Source: Streptomyces xanthophaeus (GTDB lineage: Bacteria > Actinomycetota > Actinomycetes > Streptomycetales > Streptomycetaceae). From it: a DNA stretch of 64,000 bases. A model generated the notes under the pieces. The model did not search any database. It had not been told where the DNA came from and saw only the letters and a program-made list of their open reading frames with translations. The stretch is from NCBI RefSeq assembly GCF_030440515.1, contig NZ_CP076543.1, forward strand, positions 4,437,501-4,501,500, in the 5' to 3' direction. Shown in pieces: positions 46,954 through 55,088 of the stretch. Numbering within the stretch: the stretch's first letter is position 1; the number at the start of each line of letters is the position of its first letter. The position numbers and the translations under genes were made by a program.

Positions 46954-47799
46954 ATGAGCCGCAGCGACGTCCTCGTAGACGCCGACTGGGTCGAGGCCCA
47001 CCTGAACGACGCCAATGTCGTCATCGTCGAGGTGGACGAGGACACGTCCGCGTACGACAAGAACCACATCACCAACGCCGTCCGGATCGACTGGAAGACC
47101 GACCTCCAGGACCCGGTCCGCCGCGACTTCGTGGACCAGGAGGGCTTCGAGAAGCTCCTCTCCGCCAAGGGCATCTCCAACGACGACACCGTCGTCCTCT
47201 ACGGCGGCAACAACAACTGGTTCGCGTCCTACGCCTACTGGTACTTCAAGCTCTACGGCCACCAGGACGTGAAGCTCCTCGACGGCGGCCGCAAGAAGTG
47301 GGAGCTCGACTCCCGCGACCTGGTCGACGGCAAGGACGTCCCGAACCGCCCGGCCACCGAGTACAAGGCCAAGGCCCAGGACACCTCCATCCGCGCCTTC
47401 CGCGACGACGTCGTGGCCGCGATCGGCTCCCTGAACCTGGTCGACGTCCGTTCGCCCGACGAGTTCTCCGGCAAGCTGCTCGCCCCGGCGCACCTGCCGC
47501 AGGAGCAGTCGCAGCGCCCCGGCCACGTGCCGAGCGCCCGCAACATCCCGTGGTCGAAGAACGCCAACGACGACGGCACCTTCAAGTCGGACGACGAGCT
47601 GACCGCCCTCTACCAGGCGGAGCAGGTCGATCTGGCGAAGGACACCATCGCCTACTGCCGCATCGGTGAGCGCTCGGCGCTCACGTGGTTCGTGCTGCAC
47701 GAGCTCCTGGGCCAGGAGAACGTCAAGAACTACGACGGTTCGTGGACCGAGTACGGCTCGCTCGTCGGTGTGCCGATCGAGCTCGGCGCCAACAAGTAA
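46954..47799 (+). CDS. cysA: Thiosulfate sulfurtransferase (rhodanese)
   Basis: The 281-aa protein has two rhodanese domains. The second carries the active Cys235 in YCRIGERS, the loop typical of actinobacterial CysA-type thiosulfate sulfurtransferases. It moves sulfane sulfur from thiosulfate to an acceptor such as cyanide or thiols. GGAGGAG precedes ATG 46954. A leader peptide gene upstream and DUF1416 downstream are the usual Streptomyces neighbours. Confidence 0.92.
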   Translation: MSRSDVLVDADWVEAHLNDANVVIVEVDEDTSAYDKNHITNAVRIDWKTDLQDPVRRDFVDQEGFEKLLSAKGISNDDTVVLYGGNNNWFASYAYWYFKLYGHQDVKLLDGGRKKWELDSRDLVDGKDVPNRPATEYKAKAQDTSIRAFRDDVVAAIGSLNLVDVRSPDEFSGKLLAPAHLPQEQSQRPGHVPSARNIPWSKNANDDGTFKSDDELTALYQAEQVDLAKDTIAYCRIGERSALTWFVLHELLGQENVKNYDGSWTEYGSLVGVPIELGANK

Positions 47800-47860
47800 C
47801 CAGACGACCGGGCACGCGACGCCCCTCGTAGTACGACCTCTCTAGGACAGGACAGAGAAC

Positions 47861-48151
47861 ATGTGTGGAGCACAGATCGGCGGGCCCGACCTCGCGACGC
47901 TGAAGCCCGGTGAGACCGCCATCCAGGGCCAGATCACCAAGGACGGCGAGCCGGTGTCCGGCTACGTCCGCCTGCTGGACTCGACCGGCGAGTTCACCGC
48001 GGAGGTCCCGACCTCGGCGACCGGCCAGTTCCGCTTCTACGCCGCCACCGGCTCCTGGACGCTGCGGGCGCTCGTCCCGGGTGCCCAGGCGGACCGTGCC
48101 GTGGTCGTCGCCGAGGCCGGCGGCGTGACGGACGTGGCGATCGCGGTCTGA
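47861..48151 (+). CDS. DUF1416 family protein
   Basis: The 96-aa soluble protein starts MCGAQIGGPDLATLKPGE and has a strand-rich fold (prealbumin-like). It is nearly always next to CysA-type rhodanese in actinobacteria, and the early Cys may accept sulfur. The role is unknown. It starts 61 nt after cysA, so it is probably in the same transcript. A strong hairpin follows. Confidence 0.88.
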   Translation: MCGAQIGGPDLATLKPGETAIQGQITKDGEPVSGYVRLLDSTGEFTAEVPTSATGQFRFYAATGSWTLRALVPGAQADRAVVVAEAGGVTDVAIAV

Positions 48152-48183
48152 GCACCGCACATGTGATCGCCTGATCGAACGGC

Positions 48184-48238
48184 CGAAGGGCCGCACCCCC
48201 GGGGGTTGGACGCCACTGGAACGGGGTGCGGCCCTTCG
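48184..48238. terminator. Long hairpin after DUF1416
   Basis: CGAAGGGCCGCACCCC (48184-48199) pairs with GGGGTGCGGCCCTTCG (48223-48238), 16 bp with a 23-nt loop. It probably ends the leader-cysA-DUF1416 transcript. Confidence 0.75.
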
Positions 48239-48296
48239 TGCCGTCCGCGCCCGTCCGAGCCCTTGCGCGCGGGGGCGGCGGACCTACCCTTGAGGC

Positions 48297-48560
48297 ATGT
48301 ACGCCCGGCGCCGGCGCGCCTATTTCCTGCTCATGGGCGGATGCCTGGTCCTCTTCGTCTCCGCCTGGGCCGTCGTGCGCCTGTGGTCGGTCGAGGCGGC
48401 GGTGGCGATGTGCGTGGTCGCCATGGTCATTCCGCCGGTCGCCGCGATGATCGCCAACCGGCGCGGCCCGGACGACCGCTGGTGGGACGACCCCTCGGGC
48501 GATCCGAAATCCGACGAGTGGTGGGACGAACTGGACGGAAAGCGGCGTCACGAGGATTGA
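48297..48560 (+). CDS. DUF3099 small membrane protein
   Basis: The 87-aa protein begins MYARRRRAYFLLMGGCLVLF and has two membrane spans (about 10-28 and 34-52), then an acidic Trp-rich tail (DDRWWDDPSGD). It matches DUF3099. The function is unknown. It stands alone between a terminator hairpin and the three-gene membrane cassette. Confidence 0.85.
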   Translation: MYARRRRAYFLLMGGCLVLFVSAWAVVRLWSVEAAVAMCVVAMVIPPVAAMIANRRGPDDRWWDDPSGDPKSDEWWDELDGKRRHED

Positions 48561-48673
48561 AACCTCACGAGACGAGAATGTGATCTTCGTTCGTACAACT
48601 GCTCCCTCACGGTGTGGGTCATGGGGTACGCGCGGGTAATCAGCCTGCGCCTGCAGTCCTGTGGGGGACCCCT

Positions 48674-49465
48674 TTGGAACACGAACAGACCATCCCGGAG
48701 CAGCGGAAAGAGGGGGAGAGTGCACCGGAGCCGGACACTTCGGTCCCGCGCCGCCGGGTGGGGCGCACGGCTCTCCTGATCGCGGGCGCGGCCGTGCTCG
48801 GCGTCCTCGCCGGGACGGTCACCGGCTACGCGGTCCAGTACCACCGCGAGCCCACCCCGCTGCCGCCGCTGGCCCAGCAGAAGATGGCCGTGCCGCAGCC
48901 GCAGGCGATGGGCGACGCCACGACCCGGCGCTCGACCAACGCCAACCGCTGGCACAAGGCGGACGAGGAGCTGGCCAAGAAGCTGGTGGACGTTCCGGGC
49001 GGAGCGAAGACCGAGTTCTCCGGCAGCGCTTCCGTCGACGAGTTCTCCGCGGGGTACTTCGAGGACCCCTCCGGCGGTCTCGGCGGCCTCATTTCCAACC
49101 GGGTCCAGAGCATCGCCAGCGCGCAGTGGTCCGAGTCCGACCGGAACTTCGTCGAGATCAACCTGCTCCAGTTCCACGACCGCAACGGAGCCGAGGACTT
49201 CCAGAAGGGCATCGAGGAGTACATGCCCACCAAGAAGTTCGCGGGCAACGCGGGCAAGGAGGTTCCGGGTGTTCCCGAGGACTTCGGGCAGCTGTGGATC
49301 AACTCGAAGGCGCACGAGGAGCCCGGCTACCACCCGCTCCTGGGGGCCCGTGCCGTCGTCCGGCGCGGCGACATCGTGATGAGCGTCAAGTACACGAACA
49401 ACCGCGGCGAGATCGACGAGAACGTCCTGGTCGAGCTGGTCAAGCGACAGATGGAGCGGCTGTGA
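48674..49465 (+). CDS. Membrane cassette protein 1 (unknown function)
   Basis: The 263-aa protein has a short charged N-terminus, one membrane span (about 33-51) and an extracytoplasmic domain of about 210 residues. The domain includes a DEELAKKLVDVP stretch and HPLLGARAVVRRGDIVMSV. The TTG start at 48674, six bases after GGGGGA, seems best. Its stop overlaps the next GTG (GTGA). I recognise no family. Together with the two following genes it makes a translationally coupled unit of similarly built proteins. Confidence 0.72.
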   Translation: MEHEQTIPEQRKEGESAPEPDTSVPRRRVGRTALLIAGAAVLGVLAGTVTGYAVQYHREPTPLPPLAQQKMAVPQPQAMGDATTRRSTNANRWHKADEELAKKLVDVPGGAKTEFSGSASVDEFSAGYFEDPSGGLGGLISNRVQSIASAQWSESDRNFVEINLLQFHDRNGAEDFQKGIEEYMPTKKFAGNAGKEVPGVPEDFGQLWINSKAHEEPGYHPLLGARAVVRRGDIVMSVKYTNNRGEIDENVLVELVKRQMERL

Positions 49466-50409
49466 GCGAGCAGCAGAACGTGACCGGGGCCGAGACGGAG
49501 GCCGGGACCGAGGTCAAGGCCGAGGCCGGGACCGGGACCGATGTCGTGACCGATGTCGTGACCGAGGCCGGGGTCGAGGCCGTCGCCGAGGCCGACGCAG
49601 CGGTCCGGCCCGGGGAGGAGCCGCCGCAGGACGCCGCCGGTCCCGCGCGCAAGGCGAACCGCAAGGTGGTCAAGCTGGTGGCGGCGGCCGTGGGGGTCGT
49701 CGTCCTCGCGGGCGCCGGCGTCGGCGCCGCGCTCGCGCTCAAGGACGCGGACCGGACCTCGCCGACGCGGTACTGGATGGCGGAGGACCACACGACGGGC
49801 GGTACCCAGGCCCCCGTGCCGTCCGTGCCCGCGAACGCGCTCACGGCCAAGCTGCTGCCGCTGCCCGACAGGTACTGGCCCGGCCCCGACATCGACAAGG
49901 AAGGCAACTTCTACTTCCTGTCGGGCGAGCGGGCGCTGGAGAGCTTCAAGGAAGCCCGTACGGGTCTGTCCAGCAGCGAGCGCGCCGAGCGGGACAAGGC
50001 CTTCGCCGACCTGAAGCTCAAGGGCCTGGCCGGACGCAGCTACTCGCGCAGGGACGGGGACGGGAACGCGACCGCCGAGATCGAGCTCCTCCAGGCCGAC
50101 CCGGCACAGCTCGCCAAGTTCGGTGAGTTCACCAACAAGCTCATCGAACTCGTCGGTTCCGATGGCGACGCGCCGAAGGTGGACGGCTACCCCCAGGCCA
50201 AGTGCTCGGTGGAATCCCTCGTCATCGAGAGGGAGAACAAGGAGGGCAAGAAGAAGCACAAGATCGAAGCCCTCGACTGCCTGGCCGTCGAGGGAGACGT
50301 CATGGTGAGTTTCCGGATGTACGGGACCGAGGGATTCGCGGTGAAGGACGCCGTGGGCCTCTTCAAGCAGCAACTCGACCACCTCAAGTCCCCCGGAGAG
50401 TCCGCGTGA
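49462..50409 (+). CDS. Membrane cassette protein 2 (unknown function)
   Basis: The 315-aa protein has a Glu/Ala/Val-rich cytoplasmic N-terminus of about 65 residues with degenerate TE[A/V]G repeats, one span (about 77-95) and an extracytoplasmic domain of about 220 residues with two cysteines (QAKCSVES and EALDCLAVE) that could pair. The GTG start overlaps the upstream stop, and its own stop overlaps the next GTG. No family recognised. Confidence 0.75.
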   Translation: MSEQQNVTGAETEAGTEVKAEAGTGTDVVTDVVTEAGVEAVAEADAAVRPGEEPPQDAAGPARKANRKVVKLVAAAVGVVVLAGAGVGAALALKDADRTSPTRYWMAEDHTTGGTQAPVPSVPANALTAKLLPLPDRYWPGPDIDKEGNFYFLSGERALESFKEARTGLSSSERAERDKAFADLKLKGLAGRSYSRRDGDGNATAEIELLQADPAQLAKFGEFTNKLIELVGSDGDAPKVDGYPQAKCSVESLVIERENKEGKKKHKIEALDCLAVEGDVMVSFRMYGTEGFAVKDAVGLFKQQLDHLKSPGESA

Positions 50410-51443
50410 GCGAGCAGACCGACACCGCCGCCGTGCCCACGCCCGAGGCCGAGCCCACGTCCGCACCCGCACCCGCCCCGGAGGCGACCGAGGTGGCCAC
50501 CGAGGCGGTCACCCAGGTCGCGGAGGCCCCGGAAGCCCCCGAGGCCCCGAAGACCGAGGCCCCGAAGCCCGAGGCCGTCACCGAGGCCGAGGCCGAGGGC
50601 GCGGCCGGGACCGAGCCCAGCCCCTGGGCTGCCCCGCCCGCCCCGCCGAAGGACCGGCGGAGGCTGTTCGCCGCCCTGCGCTGGACCGCCGCCGTCGCCG
50701 TCTTCGCGGCCGTCGGCACGGGGGTGGCGTACGGGATCACCCAGCCCGAGCGCACCGACATCCCGGGCCTCGCCACCGAGCACGACGGCCGCTGGACGTT
50801 CCCGGTGCTGTCCCAGCCCGCGCTGCCCGCCGGCGCCCCGGTGCCCCAGGGCCCGGACAACAAGGACGGCACGCACTACGCGCCGCTCACCGGCCTGCTC
50901 CTGCCCGCTCCCGAGGGCGCCAAGGCCGACGACGCGGTCAAGGCGGACAAGGACGGGGCGGTGTCGGTCGACACCCTCCTGGAGGAGTACACGCCCGAGG
51001 CCCGCGAGAAGCTGAAGCAGTCCCTCGAATGGGACGGGCTGCGGCAGATCGCCGGCCGCGGCTGGACCACGGCGGACGGCACGCGTACGCACGTGTACCT
51101 GCTGCGCTTCCACTCGTCCGGCTTCGTGGACGCGTTCAAGGGCTGCGACACCAACGCACGGTTCACCGGCGTCTCGGCCCTGGATTTGGACGACGTCTGG
51201 AGCAAGGCCAAGAACACGCAGATGAACAGCACCACGCTGGACTTCCCCGGAGCGGCCAACTTCGACGGCACCGACCTCAGCGTGTACCAGGAGGTGAAGC
51301 CCCTCCTCGGCGAGGAGCAGACCAAGATCGGGTGCCTCCGGTCGGGTGATGTCCTGGGCATGGTCATCCAGACCCGCAAGGGCGAGGTGGCTCCCGTCAC
51401 CTTCCACCAGTCGGTGATCCTGCAGAGCCAGCTGCTGAGCTGA
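50406..51443 (+). CDS. Membrane cassette protein 3 (unknown function)
   Basis: The 345-aa protein starts MSEQTDTAAVP, like protein 2 (MSEQQNVTG). It has a Pro/Glu/Ala-rich cytoplasmic part of about 85 residues, one span (about 91-110) and an extracytoplasmic domain of about 230 residues with two cysteines (FKGCDTNAR, KIGCLRSGD). GTG overlaps the previous stop. The shared plan suggests the three diverged from one ancestor or form a complex, but I see no strong similarity outside the N-termini. Confidence 0.75.
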   Translation: MSEQTDTAAVPTPEAEPTSAPAPAPEATEVATEAVTQVAEAPEAPEAPKTEAPKPEAVTEAEAEGAAGTEPSPWAAPPAPPKDRRRLFAALRWTAAVAVFAAVGTGVAYGITQPERTDIPGLATEHDGRWTFPVLSQPALPAGAPVPQGPDNKDGTHYAPLTGLLLPAPEGAKADDAVKADKDGAVSVDTLLEEYTPEAREKLKQSLEWDGLRQIAGRGWTTADGTRTHVYLLRFHSSGFVDAFKGCDTNARFTGVSALDLDDVWSKAKNTQMNSTTLDFPGAANFDGTDLSVYQEVKPLLGEEQTKIGCLRSGDVLGMVIQTRKGEVAPVTFHQSVILQSQLLS

Positions 51444-51565
51444 CCGCCGGGCCGGAGCCGGGCCGGCTGCCGGGGTACGGGCCACCTCACACCGTGCGCC
51501 CGGCCCCGGGCCAGTAGGCTTGGGAACCGGCCCGTACCCCCCGAACGAATTCCGAGGAGCACCCC

Positions 51566-51667
51566 GTGCTTGAGGCAGTCTTCACCTCCCTGCTGGTCCT
51601 GGTCTGCGTCGGCGTCATGGCCTTCACCGGCCTGGCCGTCAAGAAGCTGTACCAGGGTCAGCGCTGA
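51566..51667 (+). CDS. 33-aa single-span membrane protein
   Basis: GTG 51566, seven bases after GAGGAG, opens a 33-codon frame: MLEAVFTSLLVLVCVGVMAF, then GLAVKKLYQGQR. It has one membrane span and a basic C-terminus. The good ribosome-binding site and clean membrane pattern make it convincing. The function is unknown. It precedes the nitrobindin-like gene by 58 nt. Confidence 0.75.
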   Translation: MLEAVFTSLLVLVCVGVMAFTGLAVKKLYQGQR

Positions 51668-51725
51668 GCATCCGCCCAGCAGACCGCCCCGGAACCCCTC
51701 CCACAGATCGCCTGAGCAGCCATTC

Positions 51726-52298
51726 ATGATCCAGATCCCGTCCGACCTGAACCCGGGCCTCGTCCCCCTCGCCTTCCTCCTCGGCAACTGGGAGGGTGCG
51801 GGAGTCTTCGACTTCCCCGGTGAGGAGAAGTGCAACTTCGGCCAGGAGGTCGTCTTCAGCCACGACGGCCGGGACTTCCTGGAGTACACCTCCCACACCT
51901 GGGTCCTCGACGCCGAGGGCAACAAGGTGCGCCCGCTGGAGTCCGAGTCGGGCTACTGGCGCATCGACAAGGACCGCAAGGTCGAGATCGTCATGGTCCG
52001 TGACCAGGGCGTCGTCGAGGTCTGGTACGGCGAGCTCGCCGACCAGAAGCCCCAGATCGACCTGGTCACCGACGCGGTCGCCCGTACCGCGGCCTCCGGC
52101 CCGTACAGCGGCGGCAAGCGGCTCTACGGCTATGTGAAGAGCGACCTCATGTGGGTCGGCGAGAAGGCCACCCCGGACGTCGAGCTGCGTCCGTACATGT
52201 CGGCCCAGCTGAAGAAGGTCGTCACGCCCGAGGAGGTCGCCGAGATGGCGCGCAACCTCCCGGACATGCCGGACGACGGCATCGCCTTCTTCCGCTGA
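51726..52298 (+). CDS. Nitrobindin-like / FABP-family (DUF1794) protein
   Basis: The 190-aa beta-barrel protein has the early signature GNWEGAG (residues 20-26) of nitrobindins. These bind heme through a His near the C-terminus, but the C-terminal strand here reads RPYMSAQLKKV and lacks an obvious His. It may not bind heme, so the broader 'FABP-like' label is safer. It is close upstream of nur. The start is ATG at 51726. Confidence 0.82.
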   Translation: MIQIPSDLNPGLVPLAFLLGNWEGAGVFDFPGEEKCNFGQEVVFSHDGRDFLEYTSHTWVLDAEGNKVRPLESESGYWRIDKDRKVEIVMVRDQGVVEVWYGELADQKPQIDLVTDAVARTAASGPYSGGKRLYGYVKSDLMWVGEKATPDVELRPYMSAQLKKVVTPEEVAEMARNLPDMPDDGIAFFR

Positions 52299-52340
52299 GT
52301 CCACAGGCTGTACTCAAGGCTGTACGCAAGGCTGTGCGAA

Positions 52341-52370
52341 AGGGGACCGCGGGACCGCCCGCGGTCCCCT
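52341..52370. terminator. Hairpin between nitrobindin-like gene and nur
   Basis: AGGGGACCGCGGG pairs perfectly with CCCGCGGTCCCCT across an ACCG loop. It should end the upstream transcript; the nur -10 box begins ten bases later. Three AGGCTGTAC-like repeats lie just before it (52306-52335). Confidence 0.75.
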
Positions 52371-52379
52371 TCGCGCGCA

Positions 52380-52385
52380 TACACT
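52380..52385 (+). promoter_or_regulatory. -10 box for a leaderless nur transcript
   Basis: TACACT ends six bases before GTG 52392, so transcription is likely to start at the start codon. This supports that GTG over the one at 52404. Confidence 0.45.
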
Positions 52386-52391
52386 GGCCGG

Positions 52392-52847
52392 GTGGGGAGC
52401 AGCGTGGACACCGAAAGCTCTGACTGGAAGAGCGACCTGCGGCAGCGCGGATACCGGCTGACACCGCAGCGCCAGCTCGTGCTCGAGGCGGTCGACGCCC
52501 TGGAACACGCCACCCCGGACGAGATCCTCGCCGAGGTGCGCAAGACCGCCTCCGGGGTCAACATCTCCACCGTCTACCGCACCCTGGAGCTCCTGGAGGA
52601 GCTCAAGCTGGTCTCGCACGCCCACCTCGGGCACGGGGCCCCCACCTACCACCTCGCCGACCGGCACCACCACATCCACCTGGTCTGCCGCGACTGCGCC
52701 GAGGTCATCGAGGCGGACGTGGACATCGCCGCCGAGTTCACGGCGAAGCTCCGTACCACCTTCGGCTTCGAGACCGACATGAAGCACTTCGCGATCTTCG
52801 GTCTGTGCCGCAAATGCGCTGCCAAGCAGCGTGCCGCTCAGGCGTAG
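52392..52847 (+). CDS. nur: Nickel-uptake regulator Nur (Fur family)
   Basis: The 151-aa Fur-family repressor contains SDLRQRGYRLTPQRQLVLEAV, ISTVYRTLELLEEL, ADRHHHIHLVCRDC and FAIFGLCRKC, as I remember S. coelicolor Nur. Metal residues include the HHHIH cluster (92-96); CxxC pairs at 99/102 and 139/142 suit a structural metal. It represses nickel transport and Fe-superoxide dismutase when nickel is plentiful. GTG 52392 is favoured by the -10 box just upstream. Confidence 0.9.
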   Translation: MGSSVDTESSDWKSDLRQRGYRLTPQRQLVLEAVDALEHATPDEILAEVRKTASGVNISTVYRTLELLEELKLVSHAHLGHGAPTYHLADRHHHIHLVCRDCAEVIEADVDIAAEFTAKLRTTFGFETDMKHFAIFGLCRKCAAKQRAAQA

Positions 52848-52868
52848 CAGGGTCGTACGCTTGGTCCC

Positions 52869-53843
52869 ATGACCAGCAGCCCCTTGCTCCATCTCCCCGG
52901 CGCCGTACCGGCCGAAGGCCGTGACGAGGGCGTCGCCGCCCACTACGGCGAGCTGTACGGCGAACAGCGCGCACTCGCGGAGGGGCGCGGCTTCGTCGAC
53001 CTCTCGCACCGCGGAGTCGTCACCGTCAGCGGGCCGGAACGCCTGAGCTGGCTGCACCTGCTGCTCACCCAGCACCTCACCGCGCTGCCCGCAGGGCAGG
53101 CCACCGAGGCGCTGATCCTCTCCGCCAACGGGCACATCGAGCACGCGCTCTACCTCGTCGACGACGGCGAGACCACGTGGGCGCACGTGGAGCCGGGCAC
53201 CCAGGGCGAGCTGATCGCCTACCTGGAGTCCATGAAGTTCTTCTACCGCGTCGAAGTCGCCGACCGCACGGAGGAGTTCGCGGTCGTGCACCTGCCGGCC
53301 GGCTCCATCGCCGAGGTCACCCAGGACAAGGAGCACATCGTCCGGGAGACCGCGTACGGCCGGGACGTCTTCCTGCCCCGCGCCGAACTGGAGTCCTTCG
53401 CCGCCGCGCACGGCCCGGCCGCGGGCCTGCTCGCGTACGAGGCCCTGCGCGTCGAGGCGCACCGGCCGCGGCTCGGCCAGGAGACCGACCACCGCACCAT
53501 CCCGCACGAGCTGGGCTGGATCGGCACCGCCGTGCACCTGCAGAAGGGCTGCTACCGCGGCCAGGAGACGGTCGCCCGCGTCCACAACCTGGGGAAGCCC
53601 CCGCGCCGCCTGGTCTTCCTGCACCTGGACGGCTCGGAGGTGCTGCTCCCGGCGCACGGCACGCCGGTGCGGCTCGCCTCGGACGGGGAGGAGGGCCGTC
53701 AGCTGGGCTTCGTGACCACGGCCGTCCGCCACCACGAGCTGGGCCCGATCGCGCTCGCGCTGGTCAAGCGCAACGTGCCGGTCGACGCGCCGCTGCTGGC
53801 CGGGAAGACGGCCGCCGCGCAGGAGGTCGTCGTAGCCCCCTGA
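52869..53843 (+). CDS. ygfZ: YgfZ/GcvT-like folate-binding protein
   Basis: The 324-aa protein is related to the glycine-cleavage T protein and carries the YgfZ motif KGCYRGQE with its conserved Cys. YgfZ proteins use tetrahydrofolate to help make or repair iron-sulfur clusters. It starts 21 nt after nur and may be co-transcribed. It is convergent with dtd, with a perfect hairpin between. Confidence 0.9.
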   Translation: MTSSPLLHLPGAVPAEGRDEGVAAHYGELYGEQRALAEGRGFVDLSHRGVVTVSGPERLSWLHLLLTQHLTALPAGQATEALILSANGHIEHALYLVDDGETTWAHVEPGTQGELIAYLESMKFFYRVEVADRTEEFAVVHLPAGSIAEVTQDKEHIVRETAYGRDVFLPRAELESFAAAHGPAAGLLAYEALRVEAHRPRLGQETDHRTIPHELGWIGTAVHLQKGCYRGQETVARVHNLGKPPRRLVFLHLDGSEVLLPAHGTPVRLASDGEEGRQLGFVTTAVRHHELGPIALALVKRNVPVDAPLLAGKTAAAQEVVVAP

Positions 53844-53855
53844 CCCCTGCGGCCG

Positions 53856-53879
53856 GACGTCCGGGACGTCCCGGACGTC
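53856..53879. terminator. Hairpin between ygfZ and dtd
   Basis: GACGTCCGGG pairs with CCCGGACGTC around an ACGT loop. There is no T-run. It sits between convergent stops and abuts the dtd stop, so it probably ends both transcripts or stabilises them. Confidence 0.6.
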
Positions 53880-54305
53880 TCAGATGTCGATGACGATGGT
53901 GAACGGGCCGTGGTTGGTCAGCGAGACCCGCATGTCCGCGCCGAACCGGCCCGTCTCCACCGTCGCACCCAGCGCGCGCAGCTGCGCCACGACCTCGTCG
54001 ACCAGCGGCTCGGCCACCGGGCCGGGCGCCGCCGCGTTCCAGGTGGGGCGGCGGCCCTTGCGGGCATCGCCGTAGAGCGTGAACTGGGAGATCACCAGCA
54101 GCGGTGCGCCGTTGTCGCTGCAGGACTTCTCGCCCTCCAGGATCCGTACGGACCACAGCTTGCGGGCCAGCAGCTCCGCCTTCTCCGGGGTGTCGTCGTG
54201 GGTCACGCCCACCAGCACGCACAACCCCTCGCCGACGATCTCGCCCACGGTCTCGCCGCCCACGACGACGCTCGCGCCGTCCACCCTCTGCACCACTGCT
54301 CGCAT
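53880..54305 (-). CDS. dtd: D-aminoacyl-tRNA deacylase
   Basis: The 141-aa protein has the Dtd N-terminus [15 protein letters not shown], the active-site SQFTLYGD motif and the G-cis-P motif (TNHGPFTI). It removes D-amino acids from mischarged tRNA. ATG 54305 and the length fit the family well. It is divergent from rsiG. Confidence 0.95.
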   Translation of the reverse strand: MRAVVQRVDGASVVVGGETVGEIVGEGLCVLVGVTHDDTPEKAELLARKLWSVRILEGEKSCSDNGAPLLVISQFTLYGDARKGRRPTWNAAAPGPVAEPLVDEVVAQLRALGATVETGRFGADMRVSLTNHGPFTIVIDI

Positions 54306-54440
54306 ACCACCTGTGTACCAGGCTTGCACCCGTCCGGGGCCGATCGGGTGGACTGGGACTGCGTCAGGCCCACGGGGAGTGGCACGATGCACGAAGGCGG
54401 TGCGGGTGCGCCGCACCGGTCGAGGGGACGGACCCGACTC

Positions 54441-55016
54441 ATGAATACTTCTGGTACCTCCGTACCTGCATCACCCGCTTCCGTCGCAGCTGCCGCGGTA
54501 CGACCGCCCGCGCAGCGCACGGCCGAGACCCAGGGGCCGCCGAGCCCGACCACCGCACTCGGGCTGCCGGAACTGCGCGCGCTGCGCCGTGACGCGCAGC
54601 GCGACGAGGCGGATCTGAGCTATGTACGCAGACTGCTCCAGGGCCGCATCGACATCCTGCGGGCGGAGCTGGCCCGGCGGACGGACCCCGAGGCGCCGGT
54701 GGTGGACCGGCTCTCGGTGATCCTCGCCGACGCCCCTTCCAGCCGCAGCGCCTCCGCCCGGCACGTCACGCTCGGCACCCCGCACAGCGAGGAGTACCGA
54801 CTGCTGGCCGCGGAGATGCTGGCCGACGTGGAGCTCTCCGACCTGGGCGCCCGTACGGACGGCGAACTGCACGACGGGATGGGGCGGCTGGTGCGTTACG
54901 AGCAGCAGGTCTCGCGGCGCCGCCAGCAGCTCCAGCGCACGGTGGACGACTGCAGCGCGGAGATCACCCGGCGGTACCGGGAGGGCGAGGCGCAGGTGGA
55001 CGACCTGCTGGCGTAG
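54441..55016 (+). CDS. rsiG: RsiG, c-di-GMP-responsive anti-sigma factor of WhiG
   Basis: The 191-aa, largely coiled-coil protein has two exact copies of the c-di-GMP motif E-x3-S-x2-R-x3-Q-x3-D: E56-S60-R63-Q67-D71 and E154-S158-R161-Q165-D169. This is the signature of RsiG, which holds the sporulation sigma factor WhiG inactive when loaded with c-di-GMP. A low-complexity N-terminus of about 40 residues precedes the helices. ATG 54441 was chosen; an in-frame ATG 54 nt upstream (54387) exists. It is divergent from dtd. Confidence 0.93.
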   Translation: MNTSGTSVPASPASVAAAAVRPPAQRTAETQGPPSPTTALGLPELRALRRDAQRDEADLSYVRRLLQGRIDILRAELARRTDPEAPVVDRLSVILADAPSSRSASARHVTLGTPHSEEYRLLAAEMLADVELSDLGARTDGELHDGMGRLVRYEQQVSRRRQQLQRTVDDCSAEITRRYREGEAQVDDLLA

Positions 55017-55088
55017 CGAACCGGGGTGGAGAACCGCCGGAGGAAAATCGGGCGACCGCCGGCGGCCGGGAGATTAGCGTGGGCGGCT

